A stretch of 64,000 nt of DNA from Arthrobacter terricola (GTDB taxonomy: Bacteria > Actinomycetota > Actinomycetes > Actinomycetales > Micrococcaceae). How positions within the stretch are numbered: position 1 is the first letter of the stretch; every line of letters starts with the position of its first letter. Shown here in pieces: positions 17,565-26,230 of the stretch. A program made the translations under genes and the position numbers. The DNA lies in assembly GCF_004354015.1 (NCBI RefSeq), contig NZ_SMRU01000012.1, forward strand, positions 62,001 through 126,000. The letters run 5' to 3'. The notes under the pieces are model-generated. The model ran no database searches. It saw nothing but the letters and a program-made list of their open reading frames with translations, and was not told the DNA's origin.

Positions 17565-19085
17565 CTAGCCGCGGAACGAACGCAAACGCGTGAGCGAGGA
17601 TTCCTTGCCCAGGATGACCATCGATTCGAAGAGCGGCGGCGAGATGCGGCGGCCGGAGATGGCGGTCCGGACCGGGCCGAACGCCAGGCGCGGCTTGATG
17701 CCGAGATCCTCCACGAGTGCCTGCTTGAGCGCCGTCTGGATGCCCTCGGCGCTCCAGTCTTCCACCGGTTCCAAGGCTGCCAGCGCTGCGTCGAGCACCT
17801 CGTCCAGGTTCCCGGGAAGGCCCTTGCGTGCGTCTTCGGCGATGTCGATCTTGTCGTCGCCCTTGAACAGGAAGGCGAGCATTTCCGGGCCTTCACCCAA
17901 AAGGGTGATCCGCTCCTGGATCAGGGGTGCCGCTTCGGCGAGGATCTCCTCCTCGCGCGGGGTCAGGATCTCACCCACGAAACCGGCGGCGCGCAGGTAC
18001 GGGACGAGCCGCTCCCGGAAGTCCCCGGGCGTCAGCATACGGACGTGGGTGCCGTTGATGGCTTCGGCCTTCTTGAGGTCGAAGCGCGCGGGGTTGCCCA
18101 GGACGTCGTGGATGTCGAAGTGCTCCACGAGCTGTTCGACCGTGAAGATGTCCTCGTCCGCGCTGAGGGACCATCCCAGCAACGACAAGTAGTTGAGCAG
18201 TCCCTCGCGGATGAAGCCACGCTCGCGGTGAAGGAACAGGCTGGATTCGGGATCGCGCTTGGAGAGCTTCTTGTTGCCCTGGCCCATGACGTAGGGAAGG
18301 TGGCCGAATTCCGGCATGTACTCGGCCACGCCGATCGCGTACAGGGCGCGGTAGAGGGCGATCTGCCGGGGGGTCGAGCTGAGCAGGTCCTCGCCACGGA
18401 GCACGTGGGTGATTCCCATGATGGCGTCGTCCACCGGATTCACCAAGGTGTACAAGGGCGCACCGTTGGCGCGCACCACGGCGAAGTCCGGCACGGAACC
18501 GGCCTTGAACGTGATTTCACCGCGGACGAGGTCGTTGAAGGTCAAGTCTTCGTCCGGCATGCGCAGGCGCAACACAGCCTGGCGGCCTTCGGCTTTGTAC
18601 TGCGCGAGCTGTTCCTCAGTCACGTGGCGATCGAATCCGTCGTATCCGAGCTTCGGGTCGCGGCCGGCCGCACGGTGCCGGGCTTCAATTTCCTCGGGGG
18701 TGGAGTAGGACTCGTAGATGTGCCCGCCGGCCTTCAGCTTGGCGATGACATCCTGGTAGATGTCGCTGCGCTGCGACTGGCGGTACGGTTCATGGGGGCC
18801 GCCCACCTCGACGCCTTCGTCCCAGTTGATGCCGAGCCACTTCAGCGCCTCGAGCAACTGGTGGTAGCTCTCTTCGCTGTCACGGGCGGAATCGGTGTCT
18901 TCGATGCGGAAAACCAGCTTGCCGCCCGTGTGCCGCGCGTACGCCCAGTTGAAGAGTGCCGTACGGATCAAACCGACGTGCGGGGTTCCCGTGGGCGAAG
19001 GGCAGAACCGGACGCGGACCGGGGTTTCGGCGTTGACGGCGGGAATTGACGAAGTTGAAGAATTCGACATGGCAGCAGTAGTCAT
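17565..19085 (-). CDS. gltX: Glutamyl-tRNA synthetase
   Basis: GltX charges tRNA-Glu. This 506-residue class I synthetase has the HIGH-type motif in [20 protein letters not shown], the KMSKS-type loop KLSKRD, and [11 protein letters not shown], which binds substrate. The acceptor end of the tRNA is read by the inserted domain around [19 protein letters not shown] 20-residue Ser/Thr-rich N-terminal extension precedes the catalytic fold; a start at the second Met would trim 5 residues. The gene is followed by a HAD phosphatase and preceded by a hairpin separating it from the FAH gene. Confidence 0.97.
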   Translation of the reverse strand: MTTAAMSNSSTSSIPAVNAETPVRVRFCPSPTGTPHVGLIRTALFNWAYARHTGGKLVFRIEDTDSARDSEESYHQLLEALKWLGINWDEGVEVGGPHEPYRQSQRSDIYQDVIAKLKAGGHIYESYSTPEEIEARHRAAGRDPKLGYDGFDRHVTEEQLAQYKAEGRQAVLRLRMPDEDLTFNDLVRGEITFKAGSVPDFAVVRANGAPLYTLVNPVDDAIMGITHVLRGEDLLSSTPRQIALYRALYAIGVAEYMPEFGHLPYVMGQGNKKLSKRDPESSLFLHRERGFIREGLLNYLSLLGWSLSADEDIFTVEQLVEHFDIHDVLGNPARFDLKKAEAINGTHVRMLTPGDFRERLVPYLRAAGFVGEILTPREEEILAEAAPLIQERITLLGEGPEMLAFLFKGDDKIDIAEDARKGLPGNLDEVLDAALAALEPVEDWSAEGIQTALKQALVEDLGIKPRLAFGPVRTAISGRRISPPLFESMVILGKESSLTRLRSFRG

Positions 19086-19138
19086 AGTGGTTCCAACTTT
19101 ACCGCGTGGAACCTACCGGAATTCGACGGGGGAAGCGC

Positions 19139-19172
19139 CCGACGGCGGCACCCGGGTGAGTGCCGCCGTCGG
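19139..19172 (-). terminator. Hairpin after the FAH gene
   Basis: Complementary arms CCGACGGCGGCA (19139-19150) and TGCCGCCGTCGG (19161-19172) form a strong stem 20 bases after the FAH stop and 54 bases before gltX. No T run follows. It likely separates the MBL-FAH operon from gltX. Confidence 0.6.
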
Positions 19173-19191
19173 ACCTTACATGTTGTGCCGC

Positions 19192-19968
19192 CTAGCGGCG
19201 GACCACCGGGTTGGACAAGCGGCCGATGCCTTCGATCTCGACCTCGTACCGGTCGCCTTCCTGCACGAGGCCTACACCGGCCGGTGTTCCCGTCATGATT
19301 ACGTCGCCGGGCAACAGGGTGAACGCCTGCGAAACAACGGACACGAGCTCTCGCACGCCGCGGATCATCTGGTTGGTGCTACCGTCCTGGCGGAGTTCGC
19401 CGTTGAGCCAGCCTTTGATCGCCAAGTCTTCAGGATCCAGTTCCGTCTCGATCCACGGACCCAACGGTGCTGAGGTGTCAAAGCCCTTCGCGCGGGCCCA
19501 CTGCAGGTCGGTCTTCTGGACATCCCGGGCCGTGAGGTCGTTGCCGCAGGTGTAGCCGAAAATGACGTCGTCGGCGCGGTCCTCCGGCACGTCCTTGCAA
19601 ATCCGGCCGATGACGACGCAAAGTTCGGCTTCGAACGAGACTTCCTCCGAAAATTCCGGAAGGACGATGGGATCGTTGGGGCCCACCACAGCGGTATTCG
19701 GCTTCAGGAAGAGCAACGGCTGCTGCGGCACCTCGTTGCCCAGTTCCTTCGCGTGCTCAGCGAAGTTCCGTCCGACGCCGATGACCTTGCTGCGGGGAAT
19801 GATGGGCGCCAGGAGGCGAACGTCCTCAAGCTTGTGGCGGACGGAAGTCCGCTCAACACCATTGAAGAAGGGATCCCCGTGGATCACAGTGACAAACTCA
19901 CTGCCGGGCTCACCTTCGACGACGCCGTAGACGGGATCAGAATCAACAACAAACCGGGCGATACGCAT
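19192..19968 (-). CDS. Fumarylacetoacetate hydrolase family protein
   Basis: This 258-residue protein belongs to the FAH superfamily, which cleaves or decarboxylates 2-oxo-acid type substrates using a bound divalent metal. VIGVGRNFAEHAKELG, FEAELCVVIGRICKDV (metal-binding Glu residues), GYTCGNDLTARDVQ and PGDVIMTGTPAGVG are characteristic. The short family form with an N-terminal RIARFVVD segment is often annotated as acylpyruvate hydrolase or 2-hydroxyhepta-2,4-diene-1,7-dioate isomerase; neither is certain. I chose ATG 19968 because the conserved N-terminus begins there. The MBL gene is 56 bases upstream, likely the same operon. Confidence 0.9.
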   Translation of the reverse strand: MRIARFVVDSDPVYGVVEGEPGSEFVTVIHGDPFFNGVERTSVRHKLEDVRLLAPIIPRSKVIGVGRNFAEHAKELGNEVPQQPLLFLKPNTAVVGPNDPIVLPEFSEEVSFEAELCVVIGRICKDVPEDRADDVIFGYTCGNDLTARDVQKTDLQWARAKGFDTSAPLGPWIETELDPEDLAIKGWLNGELRQDGSTNQMIRGVRELVSVVSQAFTLLPGDVIMTGTPAGVGLVQEGDRYEVEIEGIGRLSNPVVRR

Positions 19969-20024
19969 GGCTCCTACCCTACCGTCCGGGAGCAGCCGGT
20001 CCGCGCCCGGACGCCACGCCCGCG

Positions 20025-20807
20025 TCAGCCGCGGAGGTAGTCCAACTGCGCCGCAACGGAAGTTTCCGCGGCCCACCGCACGGAAGGGTCGACGTCGGGA
20101 TACACCGCGTCGGTGACGGCGTGGACGTCTGCTTGCGCGCCGATTCGCGAGAGGGCGGCACGGATCTGGTCCAGTCGCATTTCCCTGTGGGCACGATATT
20201 CGCGGCACACCGCATCCACCGCCGGGAGTACCGGTCCGTGCGCGGCCAACAGGGTTGCCGGACCGAGTGCCTCAAGGGCGTCGAGGCTCGCGAGGTAGTC
20301 GCCCAAGGTGCCGTCGGGATAGTCCAGGACAGTGGTGCCGCGGCCGAGGATGGTGTCGCCGGTCAGCACGGAGCCGTCCGGACCGTCACCGGGCAGGTGG
20401 AAACAGACAGAGTCCGAGGTGTGCCCGGGAGTGGACAAGACCCGGATCGCGACTCCGGCGGCCTCGATGACCTCGCCGTTGCGCAATGGTTCGCCGCCGT
20501 GGCAGTGTGCCGGATCCGCTGCCCGGACGGGCGCCCCGGTGAGTTCCCGGAATCGCACGGAAGCCTCGGTGTGGTCCTTGTGGCGATGCGTGATGAGGAC
20601 GAGTTCGACGGCGCCACTCGAGGCCAGCGCGGCAAGGTGCGTTTCGTCGAGCGGCCCGGGGTCCACAACCACCACCCCGGAAGAACCAGACGCTCCGATG
20701 ACGTACGAATTGGTACCGTCGAGGCTCATCGGCCCCGGGTTGGGCGCCAGCCGGTACCGGGTCAGGGTGCTGCTTTTGACGAAGGAGGCATCATCGACCG
20801 AACTCAC
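20025..20807 (-). CDS. MBL-fold metallo-hydrolase
   Basis: This 260-residue metallo-beta-lactamase-fold hydrolase has LITHRHKDHTEA (the HxHxDH metal site), further ligands in STPGHTSDSVCFHL and VLTGDTILG, and AAHGPVL. The family resembles LACTB2/glyoxalase II-like hydrolases, some of which are RNases or thioesterases, so the substrate is open. I chose the GTG at 20807 because an in-frame ATG at 20885 would overlap the divergent SGNH gene and read non-conserved sequence. It is followed by the FAH gene. Confidence 0.85.
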   Translation of the reverse strand: MSSVDDASFVKSSTLTRYRLAPNPGPMSLDGTNSYVIGASGSSGVVVVDPGPLDETHLAALASSGAVELVLITHRHKDHTEASVRFRELTGAPVRAADPAHCHGGEPLRNGEVIEAAGVAIRVLSTPGHTSDSVCFHLPGDGPDGSVLTGDTILGRGTTVLDYPDGTLGDYLASLDALEALGPATLLAAHGPVLPAVDAVCREYRAHREMRLDQIRAALSRIGAQADVHAVTDAVYPDVDPSVRWAAETSVAAQLDYLRG

Positions 20808-20884
20808 GACTCCATCTTTGCATAAGCGCCGAACCCCGAAATCCCGAACCACGTAGCATGGGTCCAGGCAGTAGGGGGATTTCA

Positions 20885-21592
20885 ATGTTGCGAATCCACG
20901 GGGCCCGCAGGGGGCTCTGGTGGGCGGCGATGGCAGTTGCGGCCGCCCTCGTCCTCAGTGCTTGTTCCGTAGACACCGGCCTGCCCTCCCCCGTGGCAAC
21001 CCCGCGGACCACTGTAGTGATCATCGGCGACTCGCTCAGCACAGGCCACGGCACCTCCCCCGCGGACGCTTGGCCAAACCTCGTGGAGAACGATCCCGCC
21101 TTCCAGCGGTACCAGGCGACCATCGTCAACGCCGCAGAAGACGGAAGCGGCTACGTGAGCATCGGCAACGGCGGCTCGACCTTCGGCTCACAAGTCGTCC
21201 AGTCGGTAACCTCCGACGCCAGTTTGGTGCTGTTCTTTGGTTCCGAAAACGACATGGGCTCTGCGCCCGGGGAAACCGAACTCGCGGCATCGCAGGCATT
21301 CGCCGCCGCCAAGGAACATGCTCCCCGAGCCGCGATCCTCGTTGTGGGCCCTCCCGCCTACACGAACACTCCCGAGCAGGAACGCCTCGATATCAGGGAC
21401 GAAGACAAGGCAGCTGCCTTGAAGGCAGGCGCCGAGTTCGTGGACCCGATCGAGCTTGGCTGGATCGTGGACGACGTCGCGAACCTCATCGGCCCTGATG
21501 GCGATCATCCTTCAGTTGCGGGACAGCATTACCTGCAGGCGCACATGGAAGCGCTCATGGAACCGATGATCAAGCGGGCGCTGCCGCAGTAG
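20885..21592 (+). CDS. SGNH/GDSL-hydrolase lipoprotein
   Basis: This 235-residue exported protein starts with a signal peptide ending in a lipobox (LVLSAC), so it should be attached to the outer membrane face. The mature part is an SGNH hydrolase: VVIIGDSLSTGHG carries the nucleophile Ser, FFGSENDMG gives the Asn block, and DGDHPSVAGQHYL gives the DxxH catalytic pair. Likely activity is ester hydrolysis on a lipid or cell-wall acetyl group. The ATG at 20885 has an upstream GGGGGA ribosome site. It is divergent from the MBL gene and convergent with ilvE. Confidence 0.85.
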   Translation: MLRIHGARRGLWWAAMAVAAALVLSACSVDTGLPSPVATPRTTVVIIGDSLSTGHGTSPADAWPNLVENDPAFQRYQATIVNAAEDGSGYVSIGNGGSTFGSQVVQSVTSDASLVLFFGSENDMGSAPGETELAASQAFAAAKEHAPRAAILVVGPPAYTNTPEQERLDIRDEDKAAALKAGAEFVDPIELGWIVDDVANLIGPDGDHPSVAGQHYLQAHMEALMEPMIKRALPQ

Positions 21593-21638
21593 CGGCTCCC
21601 GCCGCTCGTGCCTCCGCTCGCTCCATGTGGGCGAAACG

Positions 21639-21679
21639 CCGACGGCGGCCCGGCCACCGAAGTGGAGGGCCGCCGTCGG
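21639..21679. terminator. Hairpin between convergent SGNH and ilvE genes
   Basis: Perfect 13-base arms CCGACGGCGGCCC and GGGCCGCCGTCGG flank a 15-base loop between two convergent genes. No T run is present on either strand. It is placed as a bidirectional transcription stop. Its core resembles the arm sequence of the hairpin at 19139-19172. Confidence 0.5.
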
Positions 21680-21749
21680 GCTCCAAGACAGGGCCCACGC
21701 CGGCGAGGGACCCGAGCCGAGCTTGCGAGGCTTGGGAGCCGGTGGGGAC

Positions 21750-22862
21750 TTAGGCGAGGCGCGTCAGCCAGCCGTGCCGATCCTCGATGCTTCCCGTCTG
21801 GATGCCCAGGAGCTGCTCCCGGATGGCCATGGTGGTCTCACCGGCCTTCGCGTCCTCGGAACCGATGAATTCCGTCTCGTCCTTCAGAACGCCGATAGGC
21901 GTAATCACGGCAGCGGTGCCGCACGCGAAAACCTCTGCGATATCGCCGCTGGCCACGCCTTCACGCCACTCGGCGAGGGTGATCTTCCGTTCGGCAACCT
22001 CGCGGCCCATGTCCTTGGCCACCTGGATGACCGAAGAACGGGTCACTCCTTCGAGGATGGTGCCCGTGAGCGCCGGAGTGACGAGCGAGCCGTCCTTCAT
22101 GACGAAGAAGACGTTCATGCCGCCAAGCTCTTCAACGGCGTCGTCGTTGAAGTGGTCCAGGAAAAGGACCTGCTTGCAGCCGTTGGCTTCGGCTTCCATC
22201 TGGGCGATGAGCGACGCGGCGTAGTTGCCGCCGCACTTGGCAGCCCCCGTACCGCCACGGCCTGCGCGGGCGTATTCGCGGGAAATCCAGATGGACACCG
22301 GCTTGAGTTCACCGCCGAAGTAGTTGCCGGCCGGCGAAGCGATGACCCGGAAGGACACTTCGCGGGCTGCGCGGACACCGAGGAAAGCCTCCGTGGCGAT
22401 CATGAAGGGCCGCAAGTACAGGGCCTCGCCATCTCCGGACGGAACCCATTCCTTGTCCGCCTGGACGAGTTCACGGATGGCGCCGAGGAAGTACTCTTCC
22501 GGGAGTTCGGGAAGCGCCAGGCGACGGGCCGACTTGTTCAAACGAGCCGAGTTCGCCTCCGGGCGGAACGTCCACACCGAGCCGTCGGCGTGGCGGTAAG
22601 CCTTGAGTCCTTCGAAGATTTCCTGGCCGTAGTGGAAAACGGCTGCCGAAGGATCCAAGGAAATCGGTCCGTAAGCCTCGACCCGGGCGCTGTGCCAGCC
22701 GCCCTTGCCCTCTGCGTCGACGCTGTAGTCGACGATGACGGTGTTGTCGGTGAAGTAGTCGCCAAATCCCGGGTTTGCCAGGATTTCCGCACGCTCCTCA
22801 GCAGACTTCGGGTTCGCCGAGAGTTGCTGGCTGAATTCGACGCCGTGGGCAGTCTGAGTCAT
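21750..22862 (-). CDS. ilvE: Branched-chain amino acid aminotransferase
   Basis: IlvE transfers the amino group in the final step of valine, isoleucine and leucine synthesis, using glutamate. This 370-residue fold-type IV PLP enzyme has FHYGQEIFEGLKAYRHADG, FRPEANSARLNKSARRLALP, and GTGAAKCGGNYAASL where the lysine (AAKCGGNYA) binds PLP. EVFACGTAAVITPIG is the C-terminal signature. The ribosome site GGAGGA lies 5 bases before the ATG at 22862. leuB is just upstream on the same strand (115-base gap). Confidence 0.96.
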   Translation of the reverse strand: MTQTAHGVEFSQQLSANPKSAEERAEILANPGFGDYFTDNTVIVDYSVDAEGKGGWHSARVEAYGPISLDPSAAVFHYGQEIFEGLKAYRHADGSVWTFRPEANSARLNKSARRLALPELPEEYFLGAIRELVQADKEWVPSGDGEALYLRPFMIATEAFLGVRAAREVSFRVIASPAGNYFGGELKPVSIWISREYARAGRGGTGAAKCGGNYAASLIAQMEAEANGCKQVLFLDHFNDDAVEELGGMNVFFVMKDGSLVTPALTGTILEGVTRSSVIQVAKDMGREVAERKITLAEWREGVASGDIAEVFACGTAAVITPIGVLKDETEFIGSEDAKAGETTMAIREQLLGIQTGSIEDRHGWLTRLA

Positions 22863-22977
22863 GTTTCCTCCAGTCGGCTACCTGTCAGAGCGAACCTTCT
22901 CTTGGAGGATATGGTTCAGCGACGGACCACGGCAGCAGGTAAATAATCCAAGTAAAGCTTACGCCCGAGTAGGGGAA

Positions 22978-24042
22978 CTAAAGTGCGGCCGCGATGGCGT
23001 CACCAATGGCAGCCGTCTTGCGGGTTTCGCCCGTACGGCTTTCGATGTCTGCCACCACCGCGGTTTCTATCCTGCGGGCCGCGTTCGAGTAGCCGAGGTG
23101 GTCGAGCAGGAGCGCAGCGGACAAAATGGCGGCGGTTGGATCCGCCTTCTGCTGGCCGGCGATGTCCGGAGCGGAACCGTGGACCGGTTCGAACATGGAC
23201 GGAGCAGTGCGGTCCATGTTGATGTTTCCGGAAGCAGCCAGGCCAATGCCACCGGTGACGGCTGCGGCGAGGTCCGTGATGATGTCGCCGAACAGGTTGT
23301 CTGTGACAATCACGTCGAAGCGCGAGGGGTCGGTCACCATGAAGATCGTGGCCGCGTCAATGTGCAGGTAGTCGTGGGTGACCTGGGGGAATTCCTTGGC
23401 TACGGCTTCAACCGTGCGCTTCCACAGGTGGCCGGCGAAAACCAGGACGTTGTGCTTGTGGACCAGGGTCACGTGCTTGCGGGGCCGCTGGCTTGCACGA
23501 CGGAAGGCGTCCCGGACGACGCGTTCGACGCCGTGGGCCGTGTTGAGCGAAACTTCCGTTGCGACTTCGTGCGGGGTGCCTCCACGCAGGGTTCCGCCGT
23601 TGCCTACATAGGGGCCTTCGGTTCCTTCGCGGACCACGATGAAATCGATCTCGCCCGGGTTGGCCAAGGGGCTGCCGACGGTGCCGTACAGCCGGGACGG
23701 CCGCAGGTTCACGAAGTGGTCCAGGCTGAAGCGGAGCTTGAGCAGCATCTCGCGTTCAATGATGCCCGAAGGGATGCGGGTATCGCCGGGGGCAGCTCCC
23801 ACCGCGCCGAACAGGATGGCGTCCCGGGTGCGCAGGTCCTCCAGGACTTCGTCCGGAAGCGTCTCTCCGGTCTCGAGCCAGTGCTGGGCCCCGAGCTTGT
23901 ACTCGGTCTGCTCGAGGGCTACGCCTTCCTCGGCGACAACCTTCTCCAACACCTTGAGGGCTTCGGCGATGACTTCGGGGCCGATGCCGTCCCCAGGGAT
24001 GACGGCCAGGTTGATTGTTGCGGAGGGGTGCGTTGCGCTCAT
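22978..24042 (-). CDS. leuB: 3-isopropylmalate dehydrogenase
   Basis: LeuB oxidises and decarboxylates 3-isopropylmalate with NAD+, the third step of leucine synthesis. The 354-residue protein has [21 protein letters not shown] at the N-terminus, the substrate-binding Arg set in [40 protein letters not shown] (metal-binding Asp residues), and [21 protein letters not shown] chose the ATG at 24042 because conserved sequence starts soon after; an upstream in-frame ATG adds 12 unlikely residues. It is separated from leuCD by about 8 kb, a common arrangement in actinobacteria. Confidence 0.96.
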   Translation of the reverse strand: MSATHPSATINLAVIPGDGIGPEVIAEALKVLEKVVAEEGVALEQTEYKLGAQHWLETGETLPDEVLEDLRTRDAILFGAVGAAPGDTRIPSGIIEREMLLKLRFSLDHFVNLRPSRLYGTVGSPLANPGEIDFIVVREGTEGPYVGNGGTLRGGTPHEVATEVSLNTAHGVERVVRDAFRRASQRPRKHVTLVHKHNVLVFAGHLWKRTVEAVAKEFPQVTHDYLHIDAATIFMVTDPSRFDVIVTDNLFGDIITDLAAAVTGGIGLAASGNINMDRTAPSMFEPVHGSAPDIAGQQKADPTAAILSAALLLDHLGYSNAARRIETAVVADIESRTGETRKTAAIGDAIAAAL

Positions 24043-24129
24043 GTTTTCAGGGTGCCAAGGCATCCACATGCTGGTCAAAATCGTCTCATCATTTGAACGG
24101 CTATCGCCCGTTTCGGGCCTCCTGGTGCG

Positions 24130-24918
24130 TTATGGGCCGGGAACCGGTGAAGCAACCACTGCGACATTCTTGCCCCACAGGTCCTGCGTGTAGCAACTGA
24201 TGATCACCAAACGGTTGGCCACCGCGTTCCAGATAGGGCTGTCCTTCAAGTTCGATTTTGTGTAGGTGGTGACGGACTCGACTTTGTAGGTCATCGTTCC
24301 CGTTGCCGTGACCACATTGAGCTCATCTCCCGGGGCTGCCGCCGTACTGAGATGGTTGAACGGAGCGTCGAGGCCTTCCCAACTGTGCCCGATCACGTAA
24401 GTGGTGTTCGTCGATCCAGCACCCGGGGTTCCAAACGTACTGAGCCAATATCCGTCCATCGTCTCCGGCGGCTCAATGCTCTGCCCACTCACTGCAGCAG
24501 GGTCTGGCTGAAGCGGGTGTATCGCCACGTCAAGGTCGGCCGCCGGATATGTAATCCGCACGGGAGCCGACGCCGCAGGCAACGAGATTTCCGGCGGGGA
24601 AGCAGGTGCGCCCAAAGCCGCGTGGATCGCTGAGGGCTTGTCCGAAGGAGCCGGCGACGACGGCGCCGGGGTCCCGGCAACGGCATCCGGCGCTGGACTT
24701 GCCGGGGAATCCGGCGGGACCGCCGGACTGATCGATGCCCTCGCCGTCTGGCCCGCGCCGAACGCGGGTGGATTGCCGGGGCCCGAAACCCCATAGACCA
24801 CCCAGGAGACGAGCAGGCCGCCAACGCAGATCGCCAACACGAGAAGATCCCGGGGACTGATCAGAAGGCCGCGGATACCACGTACACGGGACGGCCGCGT
24901 GGAGCGGTGACTGGCCAT
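24130..24918 (-). CDS. Class F sortase
   Basis: This 262-residue membrane enzyme has one N-terminal transmembrane segment (about 16-38, LLVLAICVGGLLVSWVVYGV), a long Ala/Pro/Ser-rich linker (about 50-110) and a C-terminal sortase barrel. The catalytic His is in YVIGHSWEG and the Cys in VIISCYTQD. The residue where class F enzymes usually show Arg is less clear: after the Cys only a Lys (WGKNVAVVA) is near. Class F sortases of actinobacteria join surface proteins to the cell wall or have housekeeping roles. The ATG at 24918 has GGAG 6 bases before it. It follows a secreted repeat protein 69 bases upstream on the same strand, the probable substrate. Confidence 0.85.
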   Translation of the reverse strand: MASHRSTRPSRVRGIRGLLISPRDLLVLAICVGGLLVSWVVYGVSGPGNPPAFGAGQTARASISPAVPPDSPASPAPDAVAGTPAPSSPAPSDKPSAIHAALGAPASPPEISLPAASAPVRITYPAADLDVAIHPLQPDPAAVSGQSIEPPETMDGYWLSTFGTPGAGSTNTTYVIGHSWEGLDAPFNHLSTAAAPGDELNVVTATGTMTYKVESVTTYTKSNLKDSPIWNAVANRLVIISCYTQDLWGKNVAVVASPVPGP

Positions 24919-24987
24919 GATCACTCCTGGAGATTGTGCAAGGGGCTGGGTGCCGAACATTCGCGTGCGGCACCCAGCCGGGTCTGC

Positions 24988-25815
24988 CTAGCGGTGGGCC
25001 TTCCGGGACCGCATACCGCTCTTCGCGATCACGAAGGCGGCAACTGCGCCGAAAAGCCCGGTCAGGCCGGCAAGCCAAGCCGGGATACCGGCGCCCGGCC
25101 GCGCGCCGACGGCTGTCTGGACGTTGTAGCCCACATTGGTTATCGGGGCTGTAGGCGAAACAGCGGGGGCTCCACCGGCGGGAGCTGGAGTAGCGGCGAC
25201 CGGTGCCGACACGGACACCGGAGCGGCCCCAGGTACGGCGGCCTCGGGTGCTGGCGCCGCGACCGGTGGAACCACGGGTGTCACGGGCACCGACTGATCC
25301 CCTGGCGGCGTGCTCGCGGGCGGGGTGCTCTCGGGCGGGGTGGTCGCCGGCGGATCTACCGGCGGAGTAGTCGCGGGCGGGGTGGTCGCCGGCGGATCCA
25401 CCGGCGGAGTAGTCGCTGGCGGATCTACCGGCGGTGTGGTCGCTGGCGGATCTACCGGCGGTGTGGTCGCTGGCGGATCTACCGGCGGTGTGGTCGCCGG
25501 CGGGCTCGTCACTGGCGGGCTAACCACCGGCGGGTCGGCCAGCTTGCACCCCGCGTTGAGGATTGCGATGTTTTCCGGAGTCAAGTTCTGGCCATTGGGC
25601 AGAATATTGCCGGAGTTTGCGGGAATAATGTCGTTAGCATCCCCTGCATGCCCGGACAATGCACTGAGATCAATGGTCAATTCCACGTACGGGTGCGCCG
25701 CTGAATGGGTTGCATGGCAGATCGTGATCTTGTCTGTTGGTGCTGCGTTGGCCGACACGGCGGCACCCAGCAATCCCAGACCCACGACCCCCAAGGTCGC
25801 AATAGTCCTTTTCAT
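24988..25815 (-). CDS. Secreted Pro/Thr-repeat protein, sortase-linked
   Basis: This 275-residue exported protein begins MKRTIATLG with a signal peptide ending AVSANAA. It has a compact 60-residue domain (DKITICHATHSAAHPYVEL ... NDIIPANSGNILPNGQNLT) of the ICHAT...GHxxHxxDIIP kind found in secreted proteins of several phyla, function unknown. Then come nine-residue repeats (PPVDPPATT), an Ala/Pro/Val-rich spacer, and a C-terminal hydrophobic segment with a basic tail (RSRKAHR), the layout of a sortase-anchored protein. A canonical LPxTG is absent, so the anchoring motif or mechanism is unclear. GGGAGGA precedes the ATG. It sits just upstream of the class F sortase. Confidence 0.75.
   Translation of the reverse strand: MKRTIATLGVVGLGLLGAAVSANAAPTDKITICHATHSAAHPYVELTIDLSALSGHAGDANDIIPANSGNILPNGQNLTPENIAILNAGCKLADPPVVSPPVTSPPATTPPVDPPATTPPVDPPATTPPVDPPATTPPVDPPATTPPATTPPVDPPATTPPESTPPASTPPGDQSVPVTPVVPPVAAPAPEAAVPGAAPVSVSAPVAATPAPAGGAPAVSPTAPITNVGYNVQTAVGARPGAGIPAWLAGLTGLFGAVAAFVIAKSGMRSRKAHR
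25340..25505. repeat. In-gene 27-bp tandem repeat
   Basis: Units of 27 bases with core GGATCTACCGGCGG recur at exact 27-base spacing (cores at 25394, 25421, 25448 and 25475), with a degenerate copy at 25352 that is 42 bases away. They encode the nine-residue PPVDPPATT repeat of the surface protein and probably vary in number between strains. This is not a CRISPR array: there are no spacers. Confidence 0.9.
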
Positions 25816-26157
25816 TTCGGTTCCTCCCAGCAAATCAGGTTCGAATTGACCTGACTTTGCGGAGTAACCATCTACGAGACCAAGTAGGAATAAGTGCGGT
25901 GGACCTCAAGCAGCGAGATGAATCTTGACAGTTACTCCCCAGAAATTGCCATCAATTCGCTTGCTTTTCAGGCTAGGTTTTTACCTCTTGATTAACCCGA
26001 GTGGAGTGTACGCGTTTACGTACAGGATCCAGTGAGTCTTGACAGGGCCACTACCTGCACCGGGCCGGTCCCCACTCGCCCGCACGAAGAGACCACCTGG
26101 AAACACAACGAGCTGTCGGCTTTGTCCCCGAAGGCACGCAGGCCATCGGACGGGAAC
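25816..26157. other. Intergenic region upstream of the surface protein
   Basis: About 340 bases without a convincing gene. It should hold the promoter of the surface protein-sortase operon on the minus strand. An 8-base inverted repeat, GGAGTAAC at 25860 and GTTACTCC at 25931, is separated by about 63 bases and could be chance. The sequence is AT-richer than the flanks. Confidence 0.5.
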
Positions 26158-26208
26158 AAAAACGCTCCCCCACTCGGCCAGGTCCGGCCAGGTGAGGGAG
26201 CGCTTGAA
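26158..26208 (-). terminator. Terminator after metG
   Basis: GCTCCC/GGGAGC and GGCC/GGCC pairing (about 26164-26202) makes an imperfect long hairpin. On the minus strand it is followed by CGTTTTTG, a five-T run, about 25 bases after the metG stop: a typical intrinsic terminator. Confidence 0.8.
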
Positions 26209-26230
26209 AGACGCAACTCGAAGCGAGCGT

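Noticed and set aside
17127..19049. A 640-codon plus-strand frame
   Set aside because: Antisense shadow of gltX, whose signature motifs are intact.
25340..25505. Possible CRISPR array
   Set aside because: Units are contiguous and in frame with PPVDPPATT repeats; there are no spacers.
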